A program made the translations under genes and the position numbers. 64,000 bases of DNA from Chlorops oryzae (lineage: Eukaryota > Arthropoda > Insecta > Diptera > Chloropidae). The stretch covers positions 68,685,283 through 68,749,282 of the forward strand of contig CM035806.1 of the NCBI GenBank assembly GCA_020466095.1, in the 5' to 3' direction. The notes under the pieces were generated by a model that ran no database searches, was not told the origin of the DNA, and saw only the letters and a program-made list of their open reading frames with translations. Below, one piece after another: positions 24,278-36,691 of this stretch (positions within the stretch are counted from its first letter, which is position 1; every line of letters begins with the position of its first letter).

Positions 24278-25103
24278 TTATGTTTAAATTGAACAGACGT
24301 ACATTTTCTACAATTAGGACTTTATACGCCTAAATGGCTGTTGTAATTGTTCATATTAATTACATTATTGACTTATCATGTCATTGAATCAACTAACTTT
24401 AAATTAAGTATGGGTAACATATCGAAAATTGAATCTTTTGTTATCAATTCATTTAAAGGATTTCCATTTTAATGCCTTCCTTTTCATTTTGATTTTGATT
24501 TTCATCTTGTTTTTTCATTTTTCTTTTCAATGCTTTTTAAAGATTTTTCATTTCCATGTTGGCTGCAGCCAACTTCCATTGAACTTGCTGACAGCAAGTC
24601 AAGCACTAATTCAAGCATCTAAGCTAACAATGCAGATGAGCTTAAACAAGTTCAAGCATGCTTTATTCGTGGAATGGGATAAAAGCGAACAAGAAATTAA
24701 CGTAACAAGACGTCTGGTCGAACAAGCCCCAATTCCCTTTCACACTCCCCGCACCTCCACCACTCACAGCACTTTTCTCTGGTGCATCGATGCAAGCTTA
24801 ACGTTTGCCGTCAAGAGAGGAAAGTATCACATTGCTTCATTGTCGGCTATCATCGTGCTCGTTGAAACGCCAATAAACCAATATCCAATATATCAAAAGA
24901 CACATAATCTGCAAAATTGCAACTGAAGGAAAGCAGCAAGAATCTAAAAAGCATTTCGGTTTTTAAAATCTCTATGAAAACAATGTCGGGAAAGAGAAAT
25001 CTAAAGATGAGAAAATATCCCGTTTGAAATTGGCTTTATTAAGATTAATAAAGGTGGAAATTTATAATATGGTACATATATTTTGCTGTTAAATTAGAAT
25101 TTT
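24278..25103. other. Non-coding sequence
   Basis: A 165-codon open frame (24429-24926) is the longest in this stretch but has a low-complexity Phe/Ile-rich start and no recognisable domain; I do not support it as a gene. Confidence 0.4.
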
Positions 25104-25641
25104 TATACCCGACACACTCTGTTTCGAGGGTATATCGCGTTTGTGTGGTTGTGTGTAACACCCATAACCAGACGATATAGACCATACAAAATATATATAG
25201 AAAAGATCAGCGTCACCAGGAGATTCGATTTAGACATGTCCGTCTGTCTGTATACAGTTTTTTTTATCGAAGGAGTTGAGCTATCTTGACAAAATTTGTT
25301 ATGCGTGCTCACGGAGACATGAGTAAGATTAAGATTAGAATGGACCCGATCGGACCATTTTTAGGGGTACCTCCAGTACTAGGGAATGTCACAAAAAACT
25401 GCAAACTGCCGAAAAATCTGACTTTTTCGAAATATTTCAATGAAACTTAGACTTTGAGCGTATATTTAAGCCTCCGATTAGAATTCAAAAGAATTGGAAA
25501 ATTGGGCGTGGCAAAAGGGCTGTTTTCATAAAGAAATTTAATAAAAATCGGTATATGGGGTCCCTTATTGCCTTAAACACCTCTTGATATTAAAAATTAT
25601 TTGTGTCTGTGTGCTCACCTGACTATAACACCTTTACTTGT
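25104..25641 (+). mobile_element. Family A DINE-like element, copy A8
   Basis: 5' hairpin present (GACACACTCTGTTTCGAGGG, one change). One short GTCT tract. The body has an internal deletion. The 3' end is damaged: the subterminal GGGTAT and the left arm of the hairpin are deleted, leaving CTGACTATAACACC then TTTACTTG. Confidence 0.82.
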
Positions 25642-28429
25642 ATTTTTTTACTCTTTTCAATAACGAACATATCAAATTTCAAAGCTTTTTGAAAGGATGT
25701 AAAAAAAAATGTATTCAATGTACACTTTTTGAATCGCTTTAAATTTTCCATTTTGAAAAGCCTTTCGCTTCTCATCATTTACAACTTAACTTCATTAAAG
25801 AGCCCTTTCAATGATATCCATTCCTGATAATGAATGCATTTGACTTGAAGGTAACCTGTCATTACTTCCCATTAACTTTAATTTTAAGCCGCCTCACAGC
25901 GATAGGCATACATTCCGCTTCATTTATGTGTGTGTATGTGTGAGAGTAGGCGCTTGGCTTTGTACTCGTCTATATCAAAATGGAAAATGGTGAGTGCTCC
26001 TTTATGAGTGTATATTGCGCTAATATCTTTGAACTTTTCAACTCGTAAAACGACAGCTTTTTACTCAACCCCAATCCCTTTTGCTCATTTAGCGCTTTCA
26101 TGTTGAAGCTAACTACTTCCTTCCTTTGAAAGGTAATACAAAATTCTGGTTGTACGCTTTCGATACGTCATAATTATCATCTTAACCTGATGTGTTAACT
26201 TCTCTATTGGAACAGGATTCATTTGGGCTTTTACCATGCTTTACATTGAATGATGTTCAACTTTAGCCGCCCCTCCCCCTCTCCCGTCCCCTTCTCGAAC
26301 GGATGTCGCTCTACTCCCATGCTGCCATTCTCCCATGCTACGTTCTCATGCTATGCCATTAGTTCTGTTTGACTTTTAATTACACTTATTGACCTGCTGA
26401 ATGACTACTGCTCTCTATTTCGCCTTTCCTCTCTATGTTAATGGCATTGTACGTGTAGGTATGTTTATACTCGAACAAAATGTCTGTGTGTGTGTGTGTG
26501 TGTGTATGTGTGCATTGGTGAGTGGATGTAAGTAGATTGGTGTTATAGGAAAATTGGAAAAGTCTTAGAAGGCACAATTAAAAGTCTGCAATATACGGAT
26601 TGTCCTAGTTCTAGTGCTATTGATAGGCTAAAATGTACTTCTAACTTAATTCGAATTAATTTGGAAGAGTGTGTTCGGAAGTGTGCGTTTGTGTGTTCTC
26701 TATAAGAAACGCAATTTATATAAGGGCAAAAAGGAAAAGCACTTTGGTAAAAATTCTATTTCGGAAGTACGAGAATTTAGTTTCTGGTTTTGTTGTTTTA
26801 GAACGATGGGAAATATCTTTAAAAACAAACCCCATCCATTCTGATTTAAGTTATATCCTTAAATACGACTCTTAAAATACATTGATGATTATGAACTTAT
26901 GATCTTAGTTTTAGAGCCTGAACAACCAACTCGAATGAACTCAGATAGAGCATTAAACTCGTATGTACCATAATTTCCAATTCCAATTTAGGTTCACATC
27001 GATCAAAAAAAATTTTTGTTGCCCATAGCAAGCAAACTTTCCTAGAAGGGCGAAAAATTTCATCGACTGCTTTTCGTCCGTCAAAATGGAAATTGGAAAA
27101 TGCAAAACGTATTTCGTGAAACTTCTTTTTTTAAAGTAAGTGAAATAAAGTGATATTGGCTTCATTCGAACGACGTGCTTGAGCTTTGAACGCGAATTGG
27201 AAACTTCGGTAAATTAATTTCTTTTTCCTCAAGTTATCAAGTGATGCATTAAATCATCGCTGGTCATCATCATTCCCAAGAAATTCACTATTACCGTGCA
27301 GGCTCCCTTTCAGCTTCTATACTCTGGATGATTAGATTGTCCTTTGCCTAGCTCGTCGTAATTCGTCGTGGCTTTTGTAGCCGATCCGAGATTTTAAAAC
27401 AATTGCAGCAATCATATATACCAACCTGCAGAGAAATTTTCTCCAACTCTACTTTCCCTTCACATTTTGGACTATCTTGGGGCGGTGTGTTTATCAAAGT
27501 CAAAATTTTCCATTACCAGAGTTAGCGAAAAAGGGATTTTCCGTTGTGGGAAAATGAGTTATTAGTAATGTTCCCCTATTGCACGAAACTGCCCAAAACT
27601 GCGAAATTTTGCCGAAATCTGTCCCCGTACTACACTGCAGAGTATTTGTCCTCCAAAAAATATTAAAGGGGACCTTCTGGTGTAGAGCACGAAAATTAAG
27701 TTTATTTTCATGATTTTTGTTTTGGTATTAAGCCGAAAAAAAAACGGGTTTCTAGGTTTGCAGGATTATTATCAGGGCTAGGATTTTGTTGACTTTTAAA
27801 AATTTAAGGCATACTTTATGGGGCAAAAATATTTTCGTACCACCATTTTGCGAATAAGTTAAGCGAAGTTGGACTTCAAATCGCTTTTTTAATTTCAAAA
27901 AAATTCATATTGAAGTTAAAAATCAATTTGAATCCCAACTTTATGTGAGTTGAAGAAAATTTGCGCTCCATAAATTATGCTTTAAATTTATAAAAGTCAA
28001 CAAAATCCGAGCCTTAATTATTATCTTATTTATTGACACTCCGAAAAAGATTTTGTTGTTTTTATTTGCTTTTTTTTTTATTTTAAAAATAGCGCCGAAA
28101 TGGACGCTTTTTGAAAAAGTACCTCCGTGGCGTACACGATTTTTTAAGTTCGGGTTTTTTTTAAAAAAAAAGCATATTATAAATCAGAATAAATGCGGCT
28201 ATCGCGTGAGCTGGAACAAAAAAAATTTGGAAAATAGACCAAATGGCGCAATTTTTAATTTAACACATCCAAAAACGCATTTTTTTACCATTTTTTTGAT
28301 GAAATATATGAAGCCCTTGAAATAAAAATTTGATTCTAGCTCACCCGATAGCCATTGATGTTGTGCATAACATATAAATATTTCAGACGAATCGGTTCGA
28401 TCGGTTTTTGTTTTCATGTACGCAATTTC
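25642..28429. other. Non-coding, with a GT microsatellite
   Basis: No supported gene. (GT)n at about 26482-26506. The region contains many runs of A and T, and the open frames (for example 28053-28325) are low-complexity. Confidence 0.4.
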
Positions 28430-29072
28430 AAACATTATTGGCGCACTATGTTTTGCCTCTCCATTTTTGGGCGTGGCAGTGGGCGTGGCAGTGGGCGTGG
28501 CAGTGGGCGGACCACATAAATTTTTTTCCTACAGCTTGCATTCGCCTTGGTCAACCTATGTTGCGAATTGGAAGCTTCCACGCCTTTTACTTCGGAAATT
28601 ACGAAAGATCTCCATTTGTGGGCTTATTTTTGGGCGTGGCTCGAGGAGGCAGGCGTCCATTTTTTCCCGGATATGTCCCTTTTAGTAGTTTACCAGTATA
28701 TCAAATATCAATGAAATTTGTTGAGTTGTTCTCAAGTTACAGGCATTTTACTGAAAACACACTAAATTCATTTGTGGGAGTAACAGAAGGCGGATGTCTC
28801 CCATTGTTACTTAGGATCATACTCGGATCCCGATATACTTGTGTGTGTCAAATTTCGACTTGGTTGGTCCAGCCGTTTCGGAGGAGATCCGACCACAGAG
28901 GGACAGACAGACGGACAGACGGGCGGACGGACAGACGGACATGTCTAAATCGATTCAGTTTTTGATCCTGATCAAGAGTATAACATATTATATATATTTT
29001 TCTATATCTATGGAGCTCTGGCTGTTACAAGATTCGCACATAACTAATATACCCTGCTTTCGCTGGGTATAA
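28430..29072 (-). mobile_element. Family B DINE-like element, copy B1 (3' end missing)
   Basis: On the minus strand the 5' end is TATACCCAGCGAAAGCAGGG followed by TATATTAG, a hairpin like that of family A but different in sequence. Then come TTAGACATGTCCGTC, a GTCT/GTCC tract (28900-28940), GGTCGGATCTCCTCCGAAAC and a body with CACGCCCAC boxes. A 12 bp unit (GGGCGTGGCAGT) is repeated three times at 28469-28505. The terminal hairpin and CTTACTTG are missing. Confidence 0.82.
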
Positions 29073-30371
29073 AAACAAATAAGTACTTTGACTTACGTTT
29101 GCTACTTGAACGCATACGCTTATTACAAGTAATCGGACTCACAGGGTTGCATTTAAGTCAAACATTTCCTACATTTCTGTCGACCCGTCATCGAAATTTC
29201 AACTCTGATTTCCTTTCTTCAAAAGAATGAGCTCGTTACTTCCTTTCAATTTTCTTTAACAGCGCTGAGCCCTTAAAGTGCGCAGTCAGCTAAGCAGAAT
29301 ATACTGGAACTGAAAAAGCATACGTATAAAGGGTTTCCATCGCAAAGGAGATAGTCTCGAAAATGCGAAATTTCATACATAAAGATGTTTTAAAGTATCG
29401 ATATTTTTCACACCGATATTACAACCGCAGTCCCCGGAGTACAGACGATGATTTGAAATAAGTTTTAATTATGTACGAATTGACGGATACTTTTATAGCG
29501 CAAAAAAATTATAAGTTACCTAAAACGCCCTTATATATTTGCAAAAACCTACTAATCGGAGTTATTCTGTAAACTTTCAGTCTGGCAGCACCACAGTTTG
29601 TTTTGTTTTGTTTGAATGCATGTATGCATGTATGTGGCTGTGTAGTTTCTGATTTAATAATTAATTGTTTTTTCATGATATCGTCGGAAATAAGTGTCGC
29701 CTAAAAAAGTGTAATATCTCAGCCGCATCAGGAAGTCATTTTACATAAATATATGTATATTTTTTTCTCTCTGTAAAGGTTATTATACCCTTTTTTGCGA
29801 ACTTCACTTTTTGGTAACGCACAATTATAACGGAATTTAATTTTTTCTCGACTAGGTCCCCTGTTGCTATCGTTTCATAAAGAACTTCGTTCTAAAATAA
29901 TCGATTTTCAAAAAGTTTTAGACCTGAAGGTCCCCTTAAGCCGATACGTTGATTTGTCCTCCCGTAATCGTGTACACCAGTTTGAAAAGCTACATTTTCA
30001 GAACAGTACAACACCATTTACAGAACGTGTACCTACACGTGAAATCACACATGACTTTTTATTTTCTTATGAGCTATGCTCCGGAAATAGGAATGAATGT
30101 AGGCTCATTTGTAAGACCATTTCGATTAGAAAAATGTGAAAATCGGCGAAAAAAAGGGGGAAAAAATAATTTATAATAGGAGAAAAAAATGGTTTAGGGT
30201 AATTGAGTTTTGCTATCATTACCATCCGCTCCGTAATAAGGAGTTAGAATTTAATAAATTTAATAAACAGCGGATTCCATTTCAAGTTGCTCAAGTGGCT
30301 ATTCGTACATTATTTTATTCTATTTCTTCGTAACCAGCAAAAAAATAAAATTTTAACAAATTCGCATTCTA
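29073..30371. other. AT-rich non-coding sequence
   Basis: No supported gene. Short open frames at 29864-30333 have no recognisable domain. Confidence 0.4.
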
Positions 30372-30794
30372 AACAAGGCTGAGTCTTATAGTCAGACGCA
30401 CCTGACAATATAGTACCCGACACAAACGATTAGCTATATATTTTTGAATCGTAGGCTTGAATATAAGCTCTTATTCGAAATTTCATTGAAATATCTCGAA
30501 AAACTCTGAGTTTTTGCGATTTTTGTGACAGACTCAAGGGCTGGTGGTACCCTAAAAACTGGTAGTCCATTCTCGAACTTGTTCAAACTCATGTCCCCGT
30601 GAACATGCATACCAAATTTCGTCCTCCAAAATTCGATAGCTCAACTCCTTCGATAAGAAAACTGTATACAGACAGACGGATGACTATATCAAATCTCCTC
30701 GTGGCGCTGATCATTTCAATGCATCGACTGGTTCTGGGCGTGACACACAACCGCACAAACGCAATATACTCTCGAGACAAAGTCTGTCGGGTAC
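30372..30794 (-). mobile_element. Family A DINE-like element, copy A9 (diverged)
   Basis: Plus strand begins AACAAGGCTGAGTCTTATAG, then a mutated hairpin (GTCAGACGCACCTGAC), and ends near GTCTGTCGGGTAC. Large internal deletions leave about 420 bp; the microsatellite is reduced to GACAGACGGA. An older copy. Confidence 0.75.
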
Positions 30795-31620
30795 AAAAAT
30801 TCAATAATTAAAAGAAAATTTGGACAATCTTCTCATGCCTGAAAATAGAATCTCCTCACTTTTAAAAACTGCATGCACTAGAACATAACGATCTGCAAAA
30901 AGTCTTCCCCTATTTGATTAGATTAAGCTTTCAACTACCTACATAACATACATAGCTCTTGACTAACTTAAACACATATCCAGCAGCTGCTTCCTTGAGC
31001 TCTCCTTTTTTGTTTATTCCCATTTACATAAGCATTCACTTCCGTATTCCCATTGATGGCGGATATTTCAATTTGCAACTTTCAACATGCAATTTCGTTT
31101 AACAAACACTTACTCCGAATGATAGTGGCATGAAATCGGGACGAATAAAAATTCGAAAATCAGAGGAAGGAACGCTGCGCAAACGTAAGCGTAAACGAAA
31201 AGAAGTCCACATCAGATGTACCTTTAATTCAAGATAGTTTGTTGAAGTGTTTCTTTGAAGCCTGCAGGATCGAGGACGTTAAGGCAAATGTTGAATAAAA
31301 ATAAAAAGTAATCCTTAAAAAAAAAAAGCAAATCTGTAAGGACAACTCAACTGCACATCCTTTTTTGGTAGTGTAGCATATGCATATGCATTTTCTGAAG
31401 GAAATCAAAAAGGAAAATTAAGAAAGGAACGAGAAGAACAAGAACAAGATGACGAGGAAGATGAACGGAGAGACAGCGAGGCGGAGGATAAGAAAGCACC
31501 GAGTGCAATGTACTCGAGTTCATGGATAACGCATCGAAGCGAAGTTGAAAGTCAACGAGCAAAGTTGAAGTGCAAAAAGTAGCGCAAGTACAACGTTCAA
31601 AAATGGAATGGCGATGCCCT

Positions 31621-31693
31621 GCGCTCTCTCTCCCCCTCACACTCTCTTACTCCAGCTCTCTCCCTCTCTCTCTCTCTCTTACTCCATCTCTCT

Positions 31694-31731
<38 letters not shown>

Positions 31732-31747
31732 TCTCTCTATCTCTCCC
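31621..31747. repeat. Interrupted (CT)n microsatellite
   Basis: Long CT tract with CCC and TTT interruptions. Confidence 0.93.
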
Positions 31748-33390
31748 GTTTCAATGTGCTGCCACATATCCGGCAGCCATAATTTCCGCTGGCATGTGTT
31801 GGCAAGCATATCGTATAAATGGCTTAAAAGCTAAGTATATATATAGGCCAAAAGGTATAGATTTCGATAAAAGATTTAATGCCTAATGAGAGTGAATGAG
31901 AAGTTTCCTTTAATTTTTAATGAGAAAAAAAAGGAGGGAAAGCAAAACAAAACATAACGTGCTGAGTCTAATCGATGATGGTGTACTTATTAAATCGATA
32001 AAAAAGGATACCTGCTTGATTTCGTTTACTTTTCAGGAAATAGTTTTCATTTTTTTTTTTGTGCTTTCTCTGGTTTTGACCGCTTTCCTTCTGAGCGTTT
32101 TCTTCACCAGGACTATCATTTCAAGTTGGCATCGTCTTGATTTCGGTCTTCCATGTAGCTTTCGGTTTTTTTGGCAACATTCCATTCATAAGCCGCATAT
32201 CAAAACCTCGAGTTCCCGCAGTGCATTTCAAATAACCGCAAGCATCGGACTCCAAAAAGATTTTTCTGCTTTTCGTTCGCATTTTACGTGTGTTTGTGTG
32301 TGTATTTGAGTTGTTGCTTTTTCTTTTTTGGTCTTTTTAACATTTAACAAACGAGACAGCTTTTTGAGTTTAATGTTCGAAGTTGCGCGCTTCCATCAAC
32401 ATGGCTCTCTGTGGCACTTGGCTAACGCTTTCGGTGTCATCGCCTTCGAGTTCCATTGATTTTTTCCGCTTGGCTGCAGTTCTTTATTTTGGCTTCGGTT
32501 TCGATTTGTTTCGACTTTTCGGGGAAAAAATTAATTTTGTTTCTTTTGGGGCATTCAGTTTTCCTTATTTTTTATATTTTTTTCTCTATTTTTACTCCTT
32601 TTTTTGGAAATTTATGTTGAAAGGTTATCGGAACATAGATCATGACTGGAATTGGCAAGCATTTTAGTTGTAAAACTAAAAAAAAAAACGTTTTTATTTT
32701 CAGAAGGACAACGCACCCTTCTTGAACTTCGAAAACTTAAAAGCTTTAAGTTCGGTGGAACTGAAATAAAATGTTGAATTTGACGGTTTACTTTAAACGT
32801 CTTAGCTTTTGGAACGATTGGCCTCAAATCAAAATGAACGCCGTTCATTTAGGAGGGAAATTGTGATTTATTTAAAAACAAAAACCATCGAAGGATGAGA
32901 GCTTCTTCCTTCGTTTGTTGTAAGAGAGAAAGATAAAAAACAGATATGTATGTATATATACATATATTAACGCTGATGAAGTTTACAATTGAAAACTTGA
33001 GAAATCTTGAGCGACTAAATTGAATCAATTTTGATAAACTTGCGTAGATCCTAGCAGCAATTTCATCCAAGTGGAAAAAAGTAGTTCTGAATGATGCTTT
33101 TATTGCAACTATCATCCATGATGTGGGGAATTTTATTTTAATATAATACCAGCAAGAAATCACTCGCTAGAGCTGCGCCAGTGAGCGAGTGAGCCATGCA
33201 TGTGCACACGTGTTCTGTGAGGAGTGTGAAAAATGACATTGGAAATCTCAGCTAAAACTTTCTAAATGAACACAGACGAAACGAGGGGAGAAATGAAAGG
33301 AAAAACACACAGAAAAAATTCCAAAGGATAGGGAATAAAAGAAAGCAATTTACCTAATGAAGGCAGCGCGAGACAATATAGTATAAAACT

Positions 33391-33475
33391 GAATAAAACA
33401 GAACGGGACAGGACGGAACGGAACCGAATTGAACGAACGGAATGGAATAGAATAGAATAGAATAAAATAGAACGA
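33391..33475. repeat. Pentanucleotide repeat, GAACG to GAATA type
   Basis: Units drift from GGGACAGGACGGAACGGAAC to GGAATAGAATAGAATAGAAT, a graded decay of a 5 bp unit. Confidence 0.8.
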
Positions 33476-34249
33476 CATTTGGATACCTTTTAAAGGAATG
33501 CAATTTGCATAAATTTGACATAAAATTATTTTACTTTCAAGCTAATCTGTGTAATCCTCCGCTGCTGGCATTGTGATAATCTCTTCTTTTTTATGCTGCG
33601 TGCCCAGATTCAATTTCATTTCGTTGTCTTCGCTGCTTTCCTCTTTTTTTTTTGGTCTTTTATTTTGTCGCTTTATTTTCAATTCTTTGCGTTTTATTTT
33701 CTTCGTTTTTTTTTATGTTCGCTGGAATGGAAGAAATTGCGACAGTTTTTCTTTTTGTTCACCACAATCACATCGAGTGCAATCAGCGGTAATTTTCAAT
33801 GAATTTCACACATGTCCTGACAGTAGAATCGAGCTGAATCAGGTGCAAGGTTTGCTTTACAAAACCCACTTTTCTGCGTGAACGGGACGGGACGGGACAG
33901 ACGCAGTCAGGTTTTACTTCTCCCTCTTCTTTTTATTTTTTTCTCTTAACTTCCTTCTCGTTTTCTTTCTAGTTTTGCTCGAGCGCTGTTCACACGTCTT
34001 TGAGAAAAGGTGGCTTTACTCCAGTGATGCCCAAACCTATACATTGACTTTTATACCTGTGTGTGTGCATGCGCTGCCCTGTAGGAAGAGTGAGGTCAAT
34101 TGTGCCCTAGCGAGTAGCTCTCGAGTATAGGAAAAATAAGTAGTACGCGAGTAGAGACACGGACAGTAGAACCTAACTAGTGGCATATTTAACAGTTCAA
34201 TTTTGCCCACACGTTAATCTAATATATTTTCTGTGCGTGAGTCACATAG

Positions 34250-34400
34250 GTCCGTGGCGTAGTGAAAGCGTATTCGCTTGGCAATATGAAGGGCTGGAGT
34301 TCGATTCCTGTCGCAGGCGAAAAAATTTGGAAGAATGACATGTTTCGAAAAACTCAAATAATTGGATTGCAAAACAAGTCTTCACCAATGCTGTCTCTTT
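34250..34400 (+). repeat. tRNA-headed SINE-like fragment
   Basis: A-box-like TGGCGTAGTGAAAG (34255-34268) and B-box GAGTTCGATTCC (34297-34308). It then continues as GCAGGCGAAAAAATTTGGAA, the same junction as in the copies at 34548 and 54252. After that the body diverges. Confidence 0.5.
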
Positions 34401-34547
34401 GCTGTTACCCTGCAGTAAATGCGGCGCAAATTGACCCCTTCGTCACCACTGTCATTCTGTAGACATGGCCAACGAGAAGGTCCACAGTTCTATTTTCTAG
34501 AGCATTCATGTTATGAATTTGATGCGCAGAAATCAGAAGGCTCCGTT

Positions 34548-34762
34548 GCGTAATGTTTAGCATGTCCGATCATCAATCCGAAGGCTCGTGTTCGAATCCC
34601 AGGGCAGGCGAGAAAAAGTGGAAAAATTATAAAATTCGTAGGATTCGTAGGATAATTCGCATGGATTCTCATGGGTGAGAAGATAGAAAGAAAAGTTTCC
34701 ATTCTGAATTCTCATGAATGCTTTCACAGTTCGTGCGAAAATTCCCATGAATTAAATTTCAA
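34548..34762 (+). repeat. tRNA-headed SINE-like copy S1
   Basis: B-box GTGTTCGAATCC at 34588-34599, then GCAGGCGAGAAAAAGTGGAA. The body includes TTCCATTCTGAATTCTCATG and TTCGTGCGAAAATTCCCATG. The copy at 54252-54503 shares the head junction and the tail, so head and body moved as one unit. Confidence 0.6.
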
Positions 34763-34861
34763 TAGCTTAAGTTTTTTAATTTTTTCGGACAAAAGAAAAA
34801 AATTTTTTAAGCCTGTTAGGTAGCTATAATATTATCCACTTAAAAAAAAAATTTCGGCACC

Positions 34862-34931
34862 TGCCCGAGCGAGATTCGAACTCGAGTCTTCAGGTTGATA
34901 GGCCAGACTCTTCACACTGCGCCACCCGAGC
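34862..34931 (-). repeat. tRNA-like module (in E2)
   Basis: Minus strand: A-box GTGGCGCAGTGTG, B-box GAGTTCGAATCTC. The outer 7 bases GCTCGGG can pair with CTCGGGC with two G-T wobbles, so an acceptor stem is still visible. The anticodon stem has a mismatch and the T stem only 4 pairs, so a working tRNA is unlikely. Confidence 0.5.
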
Positions 34932-35144
34932 GCTCTGCGCGGCGCTTTCCATTTACGTAATATAGCTAATGAGCTTCCTCTACAGCATCACCAGTTCAAT
35001 CGTCAACTGGTGCCCGCCCGAACATATGCTCATACAAAGTGTCAATAGGAGAATACAATGGCACGGGTACAGTTGGTCACTAGTGACGGTGACGGAGGAA
35101 CTAGTGACAGATTGAATCAATCACCAGCGACAATTACTGCAGGG

Positions 35145-35170
35145 TAGTTACACTGATTTGCATTGACGAC
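35145..35170. repeat. Direct repeat next to E2, first copy
   Basis: TAGTTACACTGATTTGCATT follows the E2 right end. A close match, GAGTTACATTGATTTGCATT, occurs at 35643-35662, shortly after a second CTGCAGGG at 35627-35634. This suggests duplication of an end plus flank. Confidence 0.5.
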
Positions 35171-35287
35171 GCAGCGGGAAAATATTTCCTGCATATCATC
35201 AGTGGAGGGATGATCTTCATGTGCTTGAATCTAATTGGCTACTGAAACTTAAATAAGGTTTTAGCGTCAGTTGAGCGTTAGCATGAA

Positions 35288-35356
35288 GTGGCGTAGTGGA
35301 TGCGTGTTCGACTTAGAATCCAAAGAGCTTGGGTTCGATCCCTGGCTGAGGGGAAC
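35288..35356 (+). repeat. tRNA-like module, leucine-like
   Basis: A-box GTGGCGTAGTGGAT, anticodon-loop-like GACTTAGAATCC, B-box GGGTTCGATCCC. The anticodon arm resembles leucine tRNA (UAG), but the long variable arm and the stems are not convincing. It is followed by an A-rich tail. tRNA-derived repeat rather than gene. Confidence 0.45.
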
Positions 35357-35689
35357 GATTTAAAAAAATTTTCAAAAGAAAAAGGAGAGAGTTTTCAACT
35401 AGTTTTCAATAAATCGACATTTAGAGAGATAGCAGAATGTGATGCTTTTGAATGCGTTTTTTTTTTCATCGCGACCCCCTAGCAGGAGTCACCAGTGGCA
35501 TTTTCTAATCCCATAATGACAAGTCACCGGTGAATTAACTGTCCAACTCCTGCACAAATATCATGCAAATTGTCCCATGAAATCGGATGCATTCCGGCTT
35601 CATCGATAATGTCAGGTGGACATTTCCTGCAGGGATTTTGCTGTGAGTTACATTGATTTGCATTAACGAAGTTTGGTTTGCTAGTGTTA

Positions 35690-35907
35690 GAACTAGTGTT
35701 TTTCTATAGCCTATGTTATTTACTCAATTGGTTCCCTAAGCACTAGTAAAGCGTTAGTTCAAGTGTACCAAGTGGTGATTTTTAGCCAACATGCAATGTT
35801 AATTTTCTACAGAATAATACATAAGCAGGGGCATAAAGAAGAACTATAACTGGTGGAGTTAGAACTAGTAAAACGCTAGAGTTTAACTACTCGTAGTTCC
35901 TGCAGGG
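35690..35907 (-). mobile_element. CCCTGCAG-ended element fragment E5
   Basis: Ends TTCCTGCAGGG at 35907. Its reverse complement matches 52116-52330 in several blocks (TGTAGAAAATTAACAT, AAAATCACCA, GAACCAATTG, TTTATGCCCC), so the two are copies of one family in opposite orientation. Confidence 0.5.
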
Positions 35908-36077
35908 TTGCTTTATTATTTCTCGAGCTGTGATGTTTATACGATATCTTCGTTTGGAATGGAGCGTGCAAAAGTTAACCCAGCATCAGTTTTCGATTCG
36001 ATTTCAGATTTTCTATTGCTTTTTTTCCGATGCTATCATATCAATTCGTGCTTTTCTCAAAACAAGTAGATATAAAA

Positions 36078-36691
36078 AACAAGTAAGGGTGTTATAGTCA
36101 GGCGAGCCTGAGAATAGAATAACCGACACAGACACACATGTTCAAATAATTTTTAATATCAAGAGGTATTTAAGGCCATAAGGGGCCCTCATATACCGAC
36201 TTTTTTTAAATTTCTTTTTGAAAACCCGCCCTTTTGTCATGCCCACTTTTCAAATTCTTTTGAACTCTAATCGGAGGCTTAAATATACGCTCAAATTCTA
36301 TGTTTCATGGAAAAAGTCCAATTTTGGGGCAGGTTTGAGATTTTTGTAACAGACCCTAGTACTGGAGGTACCCTTAATAATGGACCGACCAAATTTTTTG
36401 AGAAGATCCTTATGGCTACAAAGGAAGCATAAGTACCAAATTTCGTTCAAGTCCCATTTGAATTTCGAGTGTAGGGGACAATTTTCGAAAAACGCCTTTC
36501 TGCCACGCCCACTTTTAAAATTTTTAGAAATCGTATTACTTGCCTTGAAATATGTTCAAATATCCAATTTCATCAAATTATGTTGAAAAACTTTGATTTA
36601 AGAGCAGTTTTTGTGATTTTCGTAACAGACCCTAGTACTGGAGGTACCCCTAAACATGGTCCGATCGAGTCCAACTTGTTCTTACTCATGT
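36078..36691 (-). mobile_element. Family A DINE-like element, copy A10, 3' part
   Basis: Plus strand starts AACAAGTAAGGGTG and a hairpin with one change (GTCAGGCGAGCCTGAG). The body is intact up to TTCTTACTCATGT, where an insertion begins. The copy resumes at 38013. Together with 38955-38980 and 39674-39738 it forms one element split by three later insertions. Confidence 0.85.

Larger units (their letters stand above)
30795..34250. other. Non-coding, low-complexity rich
   Basis: No exon supported. Contains a CT microsatellite (31621-31747), T-rich stretches (32040-32600, 33600-33720) and pentanucleotide repeats (33390-33475, 33885-33902). Open frames here are rich in Ser/Leu or Phe and follow base composition. 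Confidence 0.45.
34408..35144. mobile_element. CCCTGCAG-ended element E2
   Basis: Ends CCCTGCAGTAAATG (34408) and CAATTACTGCAGGG (35144): inverted repeats of about 11 bp. The 737 bp interior holds two tRNA-like units, one on each strand (34548 plus, 34862 minus). No transposase. No clear target duplication. Confidence 0.5.

Noticed and set aside
24429..24926. 165-codon open frame
   Set aside because: Low-complexity hydrophobic start, no domain, no codon-use or splice support.
28408..28965. 185-codon open frame with repeated AWQW
   Set aside because: The repeat comes from the GGGCGTGGCAGT tandem in family B DNA, not from a protein gene.
31570..31886. Overlapping open frames of 70-92 codons rich in Ser and Leu
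   Set aside because: They are translations of a CT microsatellite in several frames, with no other support. The same holds for 12604-12843, 50806-51321 and 59022-59255.
34862..34931. Functional tRNA gene
   Set aside because: The acceptor pairing is visible, but the anticodon stem and T stem are defective and the unit lies in a repeat. Kept only as a tRNA-like module.
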